Assembly (NCBI GenBank): GCA_016286365.1
Contig: JAEESN010000015.1
Coordinates: 1 to 64,000 of the forward strand
Origin: Treponema sp.
Lineage (GTDB): Bacteria; Spirochaetota; Spirochaetia; Treponematales; Treponemataceae
Direction: 5' to 3'
Length of the DNA: 64,000 nt
In this document: positions 27,410-36,137 of the stretch, in pieces
Numbering within the stretch: position 1 is the stretch's first letter
Layout of the letters: each line of letters begins with the position of its first letter
The notes under the pieces: generated by a model
Told to the model about the DNA's origin: nothing
Database searches by the model: none
The model's input: only the letters and a program-made list of their open reading frames with translations
Made by a program: the position numbers and the translations under genes

Positions 27410-28006
27410 ATGGGCAATAACAGCTACGAAAAACCCGACTTCTGGTCACAAAAAGCTTTTTCAGAAGGGTATCCGGCTCGTTCCGTATATAAACTGAAAG
27501 AAATTGACGAAAAGTTTGGAATGATAAAGAAAAATTATACAGTGTTAGACCTTGGCTCGGCCCCTGGAAGCTGGACAACTTTTCTTTTACGTAAGCTCGA
27601 CGGCTCTGGAAAGGTTGTTTCATGCGATTTGAATCCTCTTGCAAAATCAGTAAAGGGTGAAAATCTTGTATTTATTCAGGGTGATTTGAATGCTCCCGAA
27701 ATACGAAAGCAGATTAAAGAAAACGGTCCTTATGATTTAGTTGTCTGTGATGCTGCTCCAAAAACAACCGGAAACCGAACTGTAGATACAGCAAGGTCCG
27801 AGCAGCTTGTAGAAATGGCTATATGGTATGCTCAGGCAATGCTTAAAACAGGTTCAAATTTTGCGGTGAAAATATTCCAGAATGGGGATCAGCAGAAGCT
27901 TTTGCGGACAATGAGGGAAATATTTTCTACAGCCAAAGGATTTAAGCCCGAAGCCTGCAGAGCAGAAAGTTTTGAGACTTATTTAATAGGATTGAATAAA
28001 AAATAA
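27410..28006 (+). CDS. rlmE: 23S rRNA (uridine-2'-O)-methyltransferase RlmE (FtsJ/RrmJ)
   Basis: A 198-residue protein of normal RlmE length. The catalytic tetrad is visible: Lys28 in RSVYKL, Asp in VVCDAAP, Lys in FAVKIF and Glu in ESFETYLI. Motif I is LDLGSAPGSWT. RlmE methylates U2552 in the 23S A-loop and promotes 50S assembly. There is no ribosome site; GATAAT (27398-27403, with an upstream TG) ends 6 nt before the ATG, so it may be translated from a leaderless message. Confidence 0.93.
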   Translation: MGNNSYEKPDFWSQKAFSEGYPARSVYKLKEIDEKFGMIKKNYTVLDLGSAPGSWTTFLLRKLDGSGKVVSCDLNPLAKSVKGENLVFIQGDLNAPEIRKQIKENGPYDLVVCDAAPKTTGNRTVDTARSEQLVEMAIWYAQAMLKTGSNFAVKIFQNGDQQKLLRTMREIFSTAKGFKPEACRAESFETYLIGLNKK

Positions 28007-28032
28007 AAATAATGTTTAATAGAAGGTAATAT

Positions 28033-29166
28033 ATGAATTTTGCGCGAAAATTCAAACGAATATCTGAAAAACTCACAAAATTTCTTTTCTCATCGGAAGA
28101 AAACCGTGTAAGCAGGATTATTTATAAATCCGTTGCCTGCTTTGTATTCGGTGCTCTGATGACAACTCTCTGTGTTGTTGCAATCAATAATGCAAAACAG
28201 GGAACAGGTCAGGGTGGTTTTGAAACTTCAGCAGTACCTGAATTTGATGACGTAATTGATTCTCAGTCGGAAGCAGTAAATATTCAGGTAAACCAGGCCG
28301 CTTATGCAAATGTTCAGAGCGGAACTGATGAAGTTCTTGAAGAGATTTTCGCAGCAGAAGAAGAAAAAGCCAAAAAAGAAAATAAAGATACAAAAACTGA
28401 TTCTGCACAGACAGAAATGGTAGATCTTACTTATCTTACTTATCACGTTCAGTCGGGCGATATGATTGGTCTTATTGCAGACAGATACGGAATCACACAG
28501 GATACAATCATCAGTATTAACAACATCAAGCAGTCGCGCCTGCTTCAGGTTGGTCAGTACTTAAAGATTCCTTCTATGCCTGGTATTCTTTACACAGTAA
28601 AATCAAAAGGCGAAACTCCTCAGACAATTGCTAAAAAATACGAAGTTGATGCTAAAAAATGTGCTATCGTAAATAACTTTGGTGAAGAAGCAGAAATCCC
28701 TGCAGGAACTTCGGTATTCGTTCCGGATGCACAGTTAGACTGGGCTACAAGACAGGAAATCAACGGTGACTTATTCAGAAAACCATTAAGAAACAAATAT
28801 TATCTTTCTTCTTACTACGGATGGCGTAACTCTCCATTCAACACAGGTAAGAGATCTTTCCACGGCGGTATAGATATGGCTTGTCCTAAGGGAACTCCAA
28901 TCTATCCTTCTATGGACGGTGTTGTAACCGCAACAGGATATAACTCAACTTACGGTAATTACGTAATCATCCAGCACCATTCAGGATACAAGACATTGTA
29001 CGGACATATGAGTAAGATTCTCTGTAAGAAAGGAAACTTTGTTTACACATCTACAAAGATTGGTCTTGTAGGAAGCACAGGTATGAGTACAGGTCCACAC
29101 CTTCACTTTACGGTTTATAAGAACGGTAAATCTGTGAATCCGCTTCCATTGCTTAATAAGAGATAA
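28033..29166 (+). CDS. LysM / M23 murein endopeptidase, membrane-anchored
   Basis: A 377-residue protein. One N-terminal membrane segment (about 35-58) is followed by an acidic, lysine-rich linker, then two LysM units (about 136-183, starting YHVQSGD, and about 187-236) and a peptidase M23 domain (about 275-375). Zinc ligands are in HGGID and HLHF. LysM binds peptidoglycan and M23 cuts peptide cross-links, so it acts in the periplasm in wall growth or division. It could instead be an activator if zinc ligands were lost, but they are intact. GAAGG precedes the ATG; an intrinsic terminator follows. Confidence 0.92.
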   Translation: MNFARKFKRISEKLTKFLFSSEENRVSRIIYKSVACFVFGALMTTLCVVAINNAKQGTGQGGFETSAVPEFDDVIDSQSEAVNIQVNQAAYANVQSGTDEVLEEIFAAEEEKAKKENKDTKTDSAQTEMVDLTYLTYHVQSGDMIGLIADRYGITQDTIISINNIKQSRLLQVGQYLKIPSMPGILYTVKSKGETPQTIAKKYEVDAKKCAIVNNFGEEAEIPAGTSVFVPDAQLDWATRQEINGDLFRKPLRNKYYLSSYYGWRNSPFNTGKRSFHGGIDMACPKGTPIYPSMDGVVTATGYNSTYGNYVIIQHHSGYKTLYGHMSKILCKKGNFVYTSTKIGLVGSTGMSTGPHLHFTVYKNGKSVNPLPLLNKR

Positions 29167-29181
29167 AAAACAGAAGATATG

Positions 29182-29214
29182 AAAAAAGGACATCCTGATG
29201 GATGTCCTTTTTTG
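29182..29214 (+). terminator. Intrinsic terminator of the M23 peptidase gene
   Basis: AAAAAAGGACATCC and GGATGTCCTTTTTT form a perfect stem around TGAT, ending in a T-run. It is symmetrical enough to act on both strands. Confidence 0.92.
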
Positions 29215-29225
29215 TTTTAACTTTG

Positions 29226-29325
29226 TTACAAAAACTAATACATTGCGGGCGTAAGATACGTTGCATTTTTATTCTGTGCAATTCGCTTACGCCTCTAGTT
29301 TTTGTTTCTTCGTCACAAAAACTAG
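29226..29325. repeat. Compound palindrome between convergent genes
   Basis: ACAAAAACTA (29226-29235) pairs with TAGTTTTTGT (29297-29306). Inside it GGCGTAAG pairs with CTTACGCC, and TTGCA with TGCAA. The same TAGTTTTTGT can instead pair with ACAAAAACTAG at 29315-29325. The near-identical words ACAAAAACTA-A/G-TACATTGC recur at 29226 and 29317. It lies just 3' of ilvC on the minus strand, so it may act as that gene's terminator. Confidence 0.55.
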
Positions 29326-29337
29326 TACATTGCTTCT

Positions 29338-30816
29338 CTAGAGAAGTGGTTTCATTGCGGTCATGTAGGCACGTAATTTTCTTCCGACTACTTCGATTGG
29401 GTGGTTGCGGATTTCTTCGTTTACGGCTACTAATTCTGCGTTGCTTACTTCGGTATCTTTAAGGTCTAAGCCTTTTCCAATTACGTCTGTATGGAGTGAA
29501 GGCATTAAATCTTTTGCCATCATTGGAGCGGCAACTCGGCTGAATAAATAGCATCCGTATTCGGCTGTATCAGAAATAACGCGGTTCATTTCGTAAAGGC
29601 GTTTTCTGTCTATAAGGTTTGCAATAAGAGGAACTTCGTGGAGTGATTCGTAGTAAGCGCTTTCAGGTTTGATTCCTGCGTCTACCATTGTTTCGAATGC
29701 AAGTTCACATCCGGCTTTTATCATTGCAACAAGTAAGATTCCCTTGTCAAAATATTCCTGTTCTGTGATTTCTTCGTCACTTTCTTTTGTTGATTCAAAA
29801 GGAAGCTTTCCTGTATCTTCGCGCCATGCTAAAAGATCTTTGTCTCCTGCCTTCCAGTCTTCCATCATTGTGCTTGAGAATTTTCCGCTGATGATGTCGT
29901 CCATGTGTTTCTGATAGAGCGGAGCAAGAAGCTTTTTGATATCTTTAGAAATTTGATTAGCCTTGATTTTTGCAGGATTGGAAAGGCGGTCCATCATGTT
30001 TGTAATTCCACCCCATTTAAGAGCTTCGCTTACAACGTTCCATCCGTGCATAAGGATTTTTGTAGCGTATTCAGGAGCAATTCCTTCGCTTACCATTTTG
30101 TCGTAACATACGATAGTTCCGGCCTGGAGCATACCACAGAGGATAGTCTGTTCACCCATGAGGTCAGATTTTACTTCTGCGATGAATGAGCTTTCCAAAA
30201 CTCCGGCTTTAGCACCACCCATACCTACAGCAAGAGCTTTTGCATAAGCCCAACCCTTTCCTTCTGGGTCGTTAGCAGGATGAACTGCGATTAAATCAGG
30301 TACACCGAATCCTCTCTGGAATTCGTGCCATACTTCTGTTCCCGGTCCCTTTGGTGCACACATTACAACTGTAATATCATCGCGGATAATCATTCCTTCT
30401 TCAATCATATTAAAGCCGTGGCTGTACCATAAAGCAGAGCCTTTTTTCATCAGTTTCTGAACTTCATTTATTACAGGAGTATGCTGCTTATCCGGAGTAA
30501 GGTTTCCGACTAAATCGGCTGTAGGAATCATTTCTGCATAACTTCCCACTTTAAATCCGTTTTCTGTAGCATTTTTCCATGACTGTCTTTTTTCTGTGAT
30601 GGCAGATTCTCTGAGTGCATAGCTAACATCAAGTCCTGAATCTCGGAGACAAAGGCCCTGGTTTAATCCCTGAGCACCGCATCCTACGATAACAATCTTT
30701 TTTCCTTTAAGAGCATTTACACCATCTGCAAATTCTTCTTTAGCCATTGAGCGGCAGTGTCCTAATTGTAAACGTGCCTCGCGCCATGGTATTTTATTAA
30801 AATAATTTTCACCCAT
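29338..30816 (-). CDS. ilvC: Ketol-acid reductoisomerase (class II, long form)
   Basis: A 492-residue enzyme, the length of the E. coli-type class II form with a duplicated C-terminal knotted domain. The NADPH site is [19 protein letters not shown] near residue 43. Metal and substrate residues are in the C-terminal halves (for example [14 protein letters not shown] and [13 protein letters not shown]). It converts acetolactate or acetohydroxybutyrate to dihydroxy acids in valine, isoleucine and leucine synthesis. AAGGAGCC precedes the ATG. It stands alone, without ilvB or ilvD nearby. The upstream 118 bp is AT-rich with several TATAAT-like words. Confidence 0.96.
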   Translation of the reverse strand: MGENYFNKIPWREARLQLGHCRSMAKEEFADGVNALKGKKIVIVGCGAQGLNQGLCLRDSGLDVSYALRESAITEKRQSWKNATENGFKVGSYAEMIPTADLVGNLTPDKQHTPVINEVQKLMKKGSALWYSHGFNMIEEGMIIRDDITVVMCAPKGPGTEVWHEFQRGFGVPDLIAVHPANDPEGKGWAYAKALAVGMGGAKAGVLESSFIAEVKSDLMGEQTILCGMLQAGTIVCYDKMVSEGIAPEYATKILMHGWNVVSEALKWGGITNMMDRLSNPAKIKANQISKDIKKLLAPLYQKHMDDIISGKFSSTMMEDWKAGDKDLLAWREDTGKLPFESTKESDEEITEQEYFDKGILLVAMIKAGCELAFETMVDAGIKPESAYYESLHEVPLIANLIDRKRLYEMNRVISDTAEYGCYLFSRVAAPMMAKDLMPSLHTDVIGKGLDLKDTEVSNAELVAVNEEIRNHPIEVVGRKLRAYMTAMKPLL

Positions 30817-30934
30817 AAATTAAGGCTCCTTGTTTTTAAAATATGTTTATATATTCTATAATATATGTTATTTTCCGTAAAGAGTTATAATATTATAAAA
30901 GACATTATAAAATTTCTTAGTGCGTATTGAAATT

Positions 30935-31014
30935 CTAAAAAACCTCCCGCGGGAATTCTATTTTGCTCCGCTGATGACGCTCCACAAAATAGAATTCCCC
31001 CTCCGGTTTTTTAG
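30935..31014. repeat. Long palindrome, CTAAAAA-ended element 1
   Basis: CTAAAAAACC pairs with GGTTTTTTAG, and GGGAATTCTATTTTG pairs with CAAAATAGAATTCCC, around a roughly 20-nt loop. It lies between ilvC and the GH5 gene, in a 530-bp tract with no coding frame I can support. The stem ends resemble those of the second palindrome at 31170-31310 and a single half copy near 31066 (TTCTAAAAACTTCCC), suggesting a small family of non-autonomous palindromic repeats. Confidence 0.65.
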
Positions 31015-31104
31015 AGCATCAGTTAAGATTTATGTATAAGAAAATTCTTTCAGGAATATATAATCATTTCTAAAAACTTCCCGGGGGGAGGGGGAATTGG
31101 AAAA

Positions 31105-31377
31105 ATGATGTGATAATAAAATGAAGAAACAACCATGTCAGGAAGTGTTTTTATTTGGTGTTTGAGATTCTAAAAACTCGGAGTGGAGGTTCGGATTTTT
31201 GGAGCGTTGAAGGCGATAGTGCCGATTGCGTCTTGCGCCTACTAACCGGGTTAGCGAAGCGGACGCCTTCTCGGCGGAAAAAATCCGGTTCTCCACGGGA
31301 GAGTTTTTAGAGAATTAAAAAATAGAGTAAAAAACACTTCCGAAGATTTTATTTTGTCGATTTTATTATCACATCAT
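31105..31377. repeat. Nested inverted repeat including the 3' end of the GH5 gene
   Basis: The outer arms are 31105-31152 and 31330-31377, 48 bp each. The outermost 18 bp (ATGATGTGATAATAAAAT) and innermost 12 bp (GGAAGTGTTTTT) match exactly, and the middle 18 bp differ. The right arm is the end of the GH5 coding sequence. Inside lies a second palindrome with ends CTAAAAACTC (about 31170) and GAGTTTTTAG (about 31302) and a GC-rich core. It could serve as the GH5 terminator, or mark an element that captured or duplicated the gene's tail. Confidence 0.6.
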
Positions 31378-32560
31378 GAATGTCTTTACTGTACCAGACC
31401 CCTTTTTCGCGCACATAATACCCGTATCTTTCGCCTTGTGTCTTAGAGCCCGCAAACTGATGGTTATCCCAGACGCACGCTATAAATCCATATTTTGTTG
31501 CTTCTGTAAGGTAATAACCAAACCATTTGATTCTTTCTGCATCGTTATCTTTATTTGTGGCACCGTATTCACCAATGAAAACAGGGTATCCGTTTTTAGA
31601 AAATTTTTCGTAAAGCTTTTTAAAAAGACCTGAAATTTCTGCCTGATGTTTTTCTGTGAATGTGCGCTCGCCAGGCATCTCCATTGCAAAAGAATATGGT
31701 GTATACATGTGAACCGAAATCATCAGCTTACCGGGTGTTACATCAGAAGGCATTTCGAAGAGTGTAGAGAGTGCTGCATCGGCTCCTGCGTGTAAAGTCG
31801 GGATGATTAAAATTCGTTTTTTATTGTTTCCGCCCGAAGCTCTTACAACATCAACAAAGGCCTGATTCAATTTCTGAATACAGATAAATCCATCTTTACA
31901 CAATTCATTTCTCTCATCCGTACTCCATTCAACAGTTGTTCCGGCAAGACGGGGTTCATTCATCGCTTCGAAAATAAGGTGTTCATCGTATCCGTTATTA
32001 AATGCCAGGCTGATCTGTGACCAGATGTTTACAATATAATTCATAGAATTTGTAAGATTTGTAGAGTTTGGATAGTAGCCCGGTTTTCTGTTATTCTGTG
32101 GACCGGGGAAATTATCGTGATGAGAATTTATAACAACGTACAATCCTTCTTCGATTGACCAGTCAACAATTTCTTTTACCCTCTTCATCCATTCAGGTTC
32201 AATTGTGTAGTTATTGTCCATCATGTGAATAGACCACGAAACAGGAATTCTTATAGTTTTGATTCCGCTTTTTGCAAGGTCCGAAATCATCTTTTTTGTA
32301 ACCTTAGGACATCCCCATGAAGTTTCTGACCTCATTCCTGCAGCACCTGTTGCATCAAGTGTGTTTCCAAGATTCCAGCCGGTTCCCATTTTAGAAGCGA
32401 GTTCCTTTGCCGTAATATCTTTGATTGCTGCTTTGCCCGTATCCTGCACGGTATATTCAGCGGAGTATAAAGTTTTTAATTTTGTCTGATTGAGCTTTGT
32501 CTTGCAGTTTAATGTAGTAAAAGATAATAAAAAGATAAAAAATAATAACGATTTCTTCAT
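31349..32560 (-). CDS. GH5 family endoglucanase-like lipoprotein
   Basis: A 403-residue glycoside hydrolase family 5 protein. The signal peptide ends TTLNC; Cys19 may be lipidated, as spirochaete lipoboxes are loose. The catalytic domain runs about 50-395 with acid/base Glu202 in AMNEP, nucleophile Glu331 in FIGEYG, and supporting SHHDN and HMYTP motifs. It should cut beta-1,4-glucans or related mannans or xyloglucans outside the inner membrane; the precise substrate is not readable. AAGGAGC precedes the ATG. No carbohydrate-binding module is attached. It fits a plant-polysaccharide-using gut bacterium. Confidence 0.92.
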   Translation of the reverse strand: MKKSLLFFIFLLSFTTLNCKTKLNQTKLKTLYSAEYTVQDTGKAAIKDITAKELASKMGTGWNLGNTLDATGAAGMRSETSWGCPKVTKKMISDLAKSGIKTIRIPVSWSIHMMDNNYTIEPEWMKRVKEIVDWSIEEGLYVVINSHHDNFPGPQNNRKPGYYPNSTNLTNSMNYIVNIWSQISLAFNNGYDEHLIFEAMNEPRLAGTTVEWSTDERNELCKDGFICIQKLNQAFVDVVRASGGNNKKRILIIPTLHAGADAALSTLFEMPSDVTPGKLMISVHMYTPYSFAMEMPGERTFTEKHQAEISGLFKKLYEKFSKNGYPVFIGEYGATNKDNDAERIKWFGYYLTEATKYGFIACVWDNHQFAGSKTQGERYGYYVREKGVWYSKDIHDVIIKSTK

Positions 32561-32645
32561 TTTATGCTCCTTTTTTTCAATTCTAAATCATATAAATCAA
32601 TTCATCAACTTGAGAAAATGGAAAATTATCATTATTATAAAAAGA

Positions 32646-34160
32646 ATGAAGACTAGAACCAGTATAATTTTATTTATCCTTGCTGCTATTTTCCTTACCG
32701 GTGTTTTTTTTGCAACACGCAGGTTTATGAACAGGGGAGAATCTACAATCACAAGAGCCAAGGTAATTAATCCAAAAACTGATGATGAAACAGAAGTTCA
32801 CAGCACAATCGAAACAAACGAATCACAGGTAGAAAAATTCGATACCTTCATCAGCCTTAAGCCTTCAGAAACACTTATTTCTTCTTTAACAACCGATTTT
32901 AATTCAGATTCTTTTGATGACGAAGTCGTAGTTGTCAGAAAAATCAGCGAAAAAAACTTCTTTATAATTCCGGGTCTTTATAATCCAGATACAATGACTT
33001 ACGAAAGAATGAAGGAAATTCCTACTAAAATATCAAGCACAAAAACTTTTTCAATTCAGACTCTTGATATAGTTGGGGACCACAGAAATGCGCTTATCTA
33101 TCAGGGTGTTGATGAAAAAGAAAACAGCATAATGCAGATTTATCTTTGTGAATATGTTGATGGCGAACTTGATTTTGTATGCATCGGTGATTTTACTTCG
33201 GATGGAACTATCTTTGTTCAGCAGACAGAACGCTCAGATTCTTATGAACTTTCCATGACAAAGGGCGACAGTTATTCTGTATGGCTTTATAAATCTGATG
33301 ACAGTTCTTCTTCGGGCGACAACCTTAATCAGATTCAGCAGGAATATAAATGGAATGCACTCCAGCGTGAATACGTTCTTGCACAGGAAATCAAGGTTGC
33401 AGGAAACAAACTTACTCAGGCAGAGCTTTCTAAAATCCAGGATGGAACTGTAGAAACTTTTGCCGCATTCTTAAACGGACTTTGGGAAAAGACTTCGAAC
33501 ACAGGTCCACACTTCAGATATTTTTATTTTGATTACGAAAATAAGGAAATCATCCAGTACTACGGCGATATTCAGGAAATCTATAACTGGGAAGTAAGCC
33601 GCCTGCGTCACAACGGTATTTATATTTCTACAGTCAATTTTGAAATCTCAAATCTTCATCGCAGAATCGACATCAGCCTTGTGAGCACAGATACGATCCG
33701 TCTTACAACAAGAGACGACGTTCATTTAAACATCACTGTAGATAACCTCTGGGATGGAACTTATAAAAAGCTTGATCTGGACAGCACAATTGATGATGCA
33801 AAGAAGGTAAAAGAAAATATTGTCCGCAAGGAGATTGAACGAAGTCCTATCTGGAACGGTGTGGATGGAAGTACAATAATCAGTTTTGAAGATTCTATTT
33901 TCATTTTGAAAAGAGATGATATAGAAGAGAAGGGTGTTTATACAACTTTTACAGCCGGAAATTACAATGTTCTTCAGCTCAGATCTAATTCTTATGATTC
34001 AATTCTGGATACAGATTATACGGTTGAATTTGGAACCAAGGTAGAAAAAAATAAAACGGTTCAGGATTTAGATACGATTATACTTACTCCGGTAAAGGTT
34101 ACTCCTACAGATTGTTTTGCCATCGACGGAGAAATCCTTACGTTTACAAGACAGCAGTAG
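32646..34160 (+). CDS. Membrane-anchored exported protein of unknown function
   Basis: A 504-residue protein. I start it at ATG 32646 because a clear N-terminal membrane segment (SIILFILAAIFLTGVFF) begins there, although no strong ribosome site is visible; the longer open frame upstream overlaps the divergent GH5 gene. The rest is predicted extracytoplasmic and beta-rich, with a FNSDSFDDEVVVVRK segment like a calcium- or repeat-type loop near residue 85. From memory it could belong to the treponemal 'pallilysin-related' beta-barrel family, but no HExxH protease motif is present, so that is a weak guess. alaS follows 47 bp later from its own promoter. Confidence 0.7.
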   Translation: MKTRTSIILFILAAIFLTGVFFATRRFMNRGESTITRAKVINPKTDDETEVHSTIETNESQVEKFDTFISLKPSETLISSLTTDFNSDSFDDEVVVVRKISEKNFFIIPGLYNPDTMTYERMKEIPTKISSTKTFSIQTLDIVGDHRNALIYQGVDEKENSIMQIYLCEYVDGELDFVCIGDFTSDGTIFVQQTERSDSYELSMTKGDSYSVWLYKSDDSSSSGDNLNQIQQEYKWNALQREYVLAQEIKVAGNKLTQAELSKIQDGTVETFAAFLNGLWEKTSNTGPHFRYFYFDYENKEIIQYYGDIQEIYNWEVSRLRHNGIYISTVNFEISNLHRRIDISLVSTDTIRLTTRDDVHLNITVDNLWDGTYKKLDLDSTIDDAKKVKENIVRKEIERSPIWNGVDGSTIISFEDSIFILKRDDIEEKGVYTTFTAGNYNVLQLRSNSYDSILDTDYTVEFGTKVEKNKTVQDLDTIILTPVKVTPTDCFAIDGEILTFTRQQ

Positions 34161-34170
34161 TTTACTGTAA

Positions 34171-34199
34171 TTTACACACCACTAAAAATTTTATATAAT
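34171..34199 (+). promoter_or_regulatory. alaS promoter (consensus-like)
   Basis: TTTACA (34171-34176) and TATAAT (34194-34199) are separated by exactly 17 bp, a near-perfect sigma-70 promoter. The alaS ATG is at 34208, 8 nt past the -10 box, so transcription should begin on or within a base or two of the start codon. Confidence 0.75.
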
Positions 34200-34207
34200 C
34201 ATATTTT

Positions 34208-36031
34208 ATGAACGTTAATGAACTTCGCTCAAAATATATTGAGTTTTTCAAAAGTAAAAATCATGCAGTAATTTCCGGACAGTCTTTAATCCCGGAAAAT
34301 GATCCTTCAGTTTTATTCACTACAGCGGGAATGCATCCTTTAGTTCCTTATCTTCTTGGCGAAAAGCATCCTGCAGGTACACGTCTTACTGACTATCAGA
34401 AATGTGTCAGAACCGGCGATATAGATGAAGTAGGAGATCCGTCACACTTAACATGCTTTGAGATGCTTGGTAACTGGTCTTTAGGTGATTATTTTAAAAA
34501 GGAATCAATCGCTTTTTCATACGAATTCCTTACTTCTCCAAAATGGCTTGCACTCGATCCAAGAAAATTATCTGTAACAGTTTTCGAAGGTGATGAAGAT
34601 GCTCCACGCGACGAAGAAGCTGCTTCTTACTGGAAAGAAAACGGTATGCCGGAAGACAAGATTGCTTATCTTCCAAAGAGCGATAACTGGTGGGCAGCTG
34701 GTCCTACAGGTCCGTGTGGTCCAGATACAGAAATCTTCTACTGGGTAGGAGAAGGCCTTCCACCTGTTGGTTCAAACAAGGGAACAGACTCTGCAAACTG
34801 GATGGAAATCTGGAACAACGTTTTCATGCAGTATAACCGCATAGACGAAAAGACACTTGTTCCTCTTCCAAAGAAAAACGTAGATACAGGTATGGGTATA
34901 GAAAGAACCAACTGTATCCTTCAGGGGAAAACCTCGGTTTACCTCACAGAAGTTTTCCAGCCAATAATCAAAAAAATCGAAGAGCTTTCTTCTTATACAT
35001 ATGGAACAGACGAAGAAAAAGACCGCTCTGTAAGAATCATCGCAGATCACACTCGTTCTGCAGTATTCATTCTTGGAGACCAGAGAGGTGTTACTCCGGA
35101 CAGGGTTGGAGCAGGATATGTTCTTCGCCGTTTAATCCGTCGTGCAGTACGCCATGCAATGAAGCTTGGAATCGACAAGGATTTTATGGCAGATATTGCA
35201 AAGGTAGTCGTAGAAAACTTTAAGGCTCCTTATCCGGAACTCGAAGAAAACTCAAACAAAGTATATACAGAACTTACAGCAGAAGAAGCAAAATTCCGCA
35301 CAACACTCAGAAAGGGTGAAGCAGAATTCCAGAAGATGCTTCCAAACCTCATGAAGAATCCTAAGAAGATAATCAGCGGAAAGGTTGCATATAATCTTTA
35401 CGAAACTTACGGATATCCTCTTGAACTTACTCAGGAGCTTGGAGCAGAACACGGCTTTACTGTAGACGTAGAAGGCTTTAAAGAAGCAGAAAGAAAACAT
35501 CAGGAAGCAAGTAAGACAGCAGAAGCAGGAAAAGCTAAGGGTGGTCTTGCAGAACAGTCTGATGTAACAACAAAATATCACACTGCTACACACCTTTTGC
35601 AGCAGGCTTTAGTTGATGTACTTGGTCCTCAGGTTGCACAGAAGGGTTCAAATATCAATAACGAACGCATGCGCTTTGACTTTACATTTGAACGCCCTAT
35701 GACACCGGAAGAAATCAAGAAAGTAGAAGAAATTGTAAACGAAAAGATTAAAGAAGATTTACCTGTAGATATGCGGGAAATGACTTTAGACGAAGCAAAG
35801 GCAGAAGGTGCACGCGCTCTGTTTACAAATAAATATGGCGAAAAGGTAAAGGTTTATACAATCGGACGTGACGTAAAGAATGACTGGTTCAGCAAGGAAG
35901 TTTGCGGTGGACCACATGTTCAGCATACGGCACAGATTGGTGACTTTAAAATAGAAAAGGAACAGTCATCTTCGGCAGGAGTACGCAGAATCCGTGCTAC
36001 AATTTCCGGAGGACTTCCATTAGATAAGTAA
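34208..36031 (+). CDS. alaS: Alanyl-tRNA synthetase, short spirochaete form
   Basis: A 607-residue AlaRS. The class II core is at the N-terminus (SKNHAVISGQSLIP, TAGMHPLVPYLLG, GTRLTDYQKCVRTGDIDEVG), followed by the tRNA-binding region and an editing domain near 450-600 with zinc ligands in HTATH and CGGPH. Typical bacterial enzymes are about 870 residues; this one ends after the editing domain and lacks the C-terminal C-Ala dimerisation domain. From memory, short AlaRS of this size is normal in Treponema, so it is not a truncation. The message is probably leaderless (promoter at 34171-34199). Confidence 0.94.
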   Translation: MNVNELRSKYIEFFKSKNHAVISGQSLIPENDPSVLFTTAGMHPLVPYLLGEKHPAGTRLTDYQKCVRTGDIDEVGDPSHLTCFEMLGNWSLGDYFKKESIAFSYEFLTSPKWLALDPRKLSVTVFEGDEDAPRDEEAASYWKENGMPEDKIAYLPKSDNWWAAGPTGPCGPDTEIFYWVGEGLPPVGSNKGTDSANWMEIWNNVFMQYNRIDEKTLVPLPKKNVDTGMGIERTNCILQGKTSVYLTEVFQPIIKKIEELSSYTYGTDEEKDRSVRIIADHTRSAVFILGDQRGVTPDRVGAGYVLRRLIRRAVRHAMKLGIDKDFMADIAKVVVENFKAPYPELEENSNKVYTELTAEEAKFRTTLRKGEAEFQKMLPNLMKNPKKIISGKVAYNLYETYGYPLELTQELGAEHGFTVDVEGFKEAERKHQEASKTAEAGKAKGGLAEQSDVTTKYHTATHLLQQALVDVLGPQVAQKGSNINNERMRFDFTFERPMTPEEIKKVEEIVNEKIKEDLPVDMREMTLDEAKAEGARALFTNKYGEKVKVYTIGRDVKNDWFSKEVCGGPHVQHTAQIGDFKIEKEQSSSAGVRRIRATISGGLPLDK

Positions 36032-36137
36032 ACATTTATCTTTTGAAAATATCGTAACCTGAGAGTAATTTTTTGGTTATTTAGATAACAATTCGTAAGA
36101 AGGAATTTGAATTTTATTATATAAGGAATGTAAGAAT

